DNA of 64,000 nucleotides from Engraulis encrasicolus (taxonomy: Eukaryota > Chordata > Actinopteri > Clupeiformes > Engraulidae). Location: the NCBI RefSeq assembly GCF_034702125.1, contig NC_085880.1, positions 13,264,000 to 13,327,999 of the forward strand. Direction: 5' to 3'. Position 1 is the stretch's first letter; every line of letters starts with the position of its first letter. The notes below the pieces were generated by a model that did no database searches, was not told where the DNA came from, and saw only the letters and a program-made list of their open reading frames with translations. Shown piece after piece: positions 63,432 to 64,000 of this stretch. Both the position numbers and the translations under genes were made by a program.

Positions 63432-64000
63432 ATCTACTGTCCATCTACTGTGCACAGTTAGAGTTAAGTATATAGAGAGATCTAACTCCCTTGCCTCGCA
63501 ACGACAAGATAGAAAATGTGATGGGCAAAACAAGCAATGCCGGTAGTCAAACAGATTCGAAATGAAAAATCAAGGCCACCATTTTAATTATTCAAGTTCT
63601 AATCAGCAATGAGAACAATTTATTTTATTATTATTATTATTATAATTATAATATCATCTTAATCAACGCGTAATCATTATCATAATCATCAATATAGTCA
63701 GTATTTTCAAGGTAACACTAGCTGCATCTTTGTAGTTACAAAATACCCAGAATTTCTACACATGCACTATTGTTTTTTTTATCACGGCAGTGTGAATGCC
63801 ATACATATTTAATCATAATATGGCATGCTTAAATAATATAATATGTTTAGCTTATATAATACAACACAACTTGGTAATTGACTGAGGTCATACGTTTGTG
63901 GTGCTTTTCAGAGCTTTGGACCATAGTCCACTTGTACTTTTTTGTATGTCATTTGTTTTGGATGCAAGAACAAAACAAACAGAATCAATCAACTCAACAC
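63432..64000. other. abcc2 intron to the window edge, no exon seen
   Basis: AT-rich with an ATT-rich patch at ~63625-63650. The next upstream abcc2 exon must lie beyond the window. Confidence 0.5.

Overview
The window reads as a vertebrate nuclear genome, almost certainly a ray-finned (teleost) fish. Genes are split into short exons with canonical GT/AG sites. Introns are packed with CA/GT, CT/GA and ACGC microsatellites, tRNA-headed SINEs, L2-type LINE pieces, Tc1-like and hAT-like elements and MITEs. No prokaryotic gene, CRISPR array or rRNA gene is present.

All four protein genes lie on the minus strand. From high to low coordinate, which is the direction of transcription, they are as follows. 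(1) The last nine exons of an ABCC2/MRP2-type transporter lie at 62164-47559; its 5' exons are beyond the window. (2) A five-exon class A GPCR of unassigned subtype, predicted at 646 aa, lies at 35554-23600. (3) An 11-exon ARHGAP19 gene, predicted at 460 aa, lies at 21653-8689. (4) The first coding exon of a SLIT1-type gene lies at 177-1 and runs off the left edge. In human, ARHGAP19 and SLIT1 are same-strand neighbours on 10q24 (with a readthrough transcript) and ABCC2 is also on 10q24, so the order supports the identifications. The genes have separate roles: axon guidance ligand, mitotic Rho GAP, receptor, and organic-anion efflux pump. They are neighbours and not a pathway.

Between and inside the genes: 1.9-3.6 kb is a DNA transposon with ~405 bp inverted ends and an internally flipped coding segment. 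14.0-15.9 kb is a hAT-like element. 16.6-17.8 kb is a Tc1-like element with a nested insertion. 24.5-28.4 kb (GPCR intron 4) is a LINE mosaic split by a hAT. 37.2-39.9 kb is a decayed L2-type LINE upstream of the GPCR. 40-47 kb is intergenic sequence made of SINEs, Tc1-like relics and GT repeats. 53.2-59.6 kb is a large abcc2 intron with nested elements.

The most interesting pattern is a recurring tandem duplication of exon edges together with their splice junctions. It occurs at two exons of arhgap19, at exon 2 and intron 1 of the GPCR (where the whole intron looks born from a duplicated exon segment), and at several places in abcc2. One abcc2 case is a ~15-unit degenerate intronic array resembling a splice donor; another is an in-frame 48-bp duplication of the protein's C-terminus. 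Separately, the GPCR's long cytoplasmic tail is encoded by a 21-bp minisatellite, and an eight-cysteine run sits just after helix 8. All calls were made by reading; no alignment or search was run.
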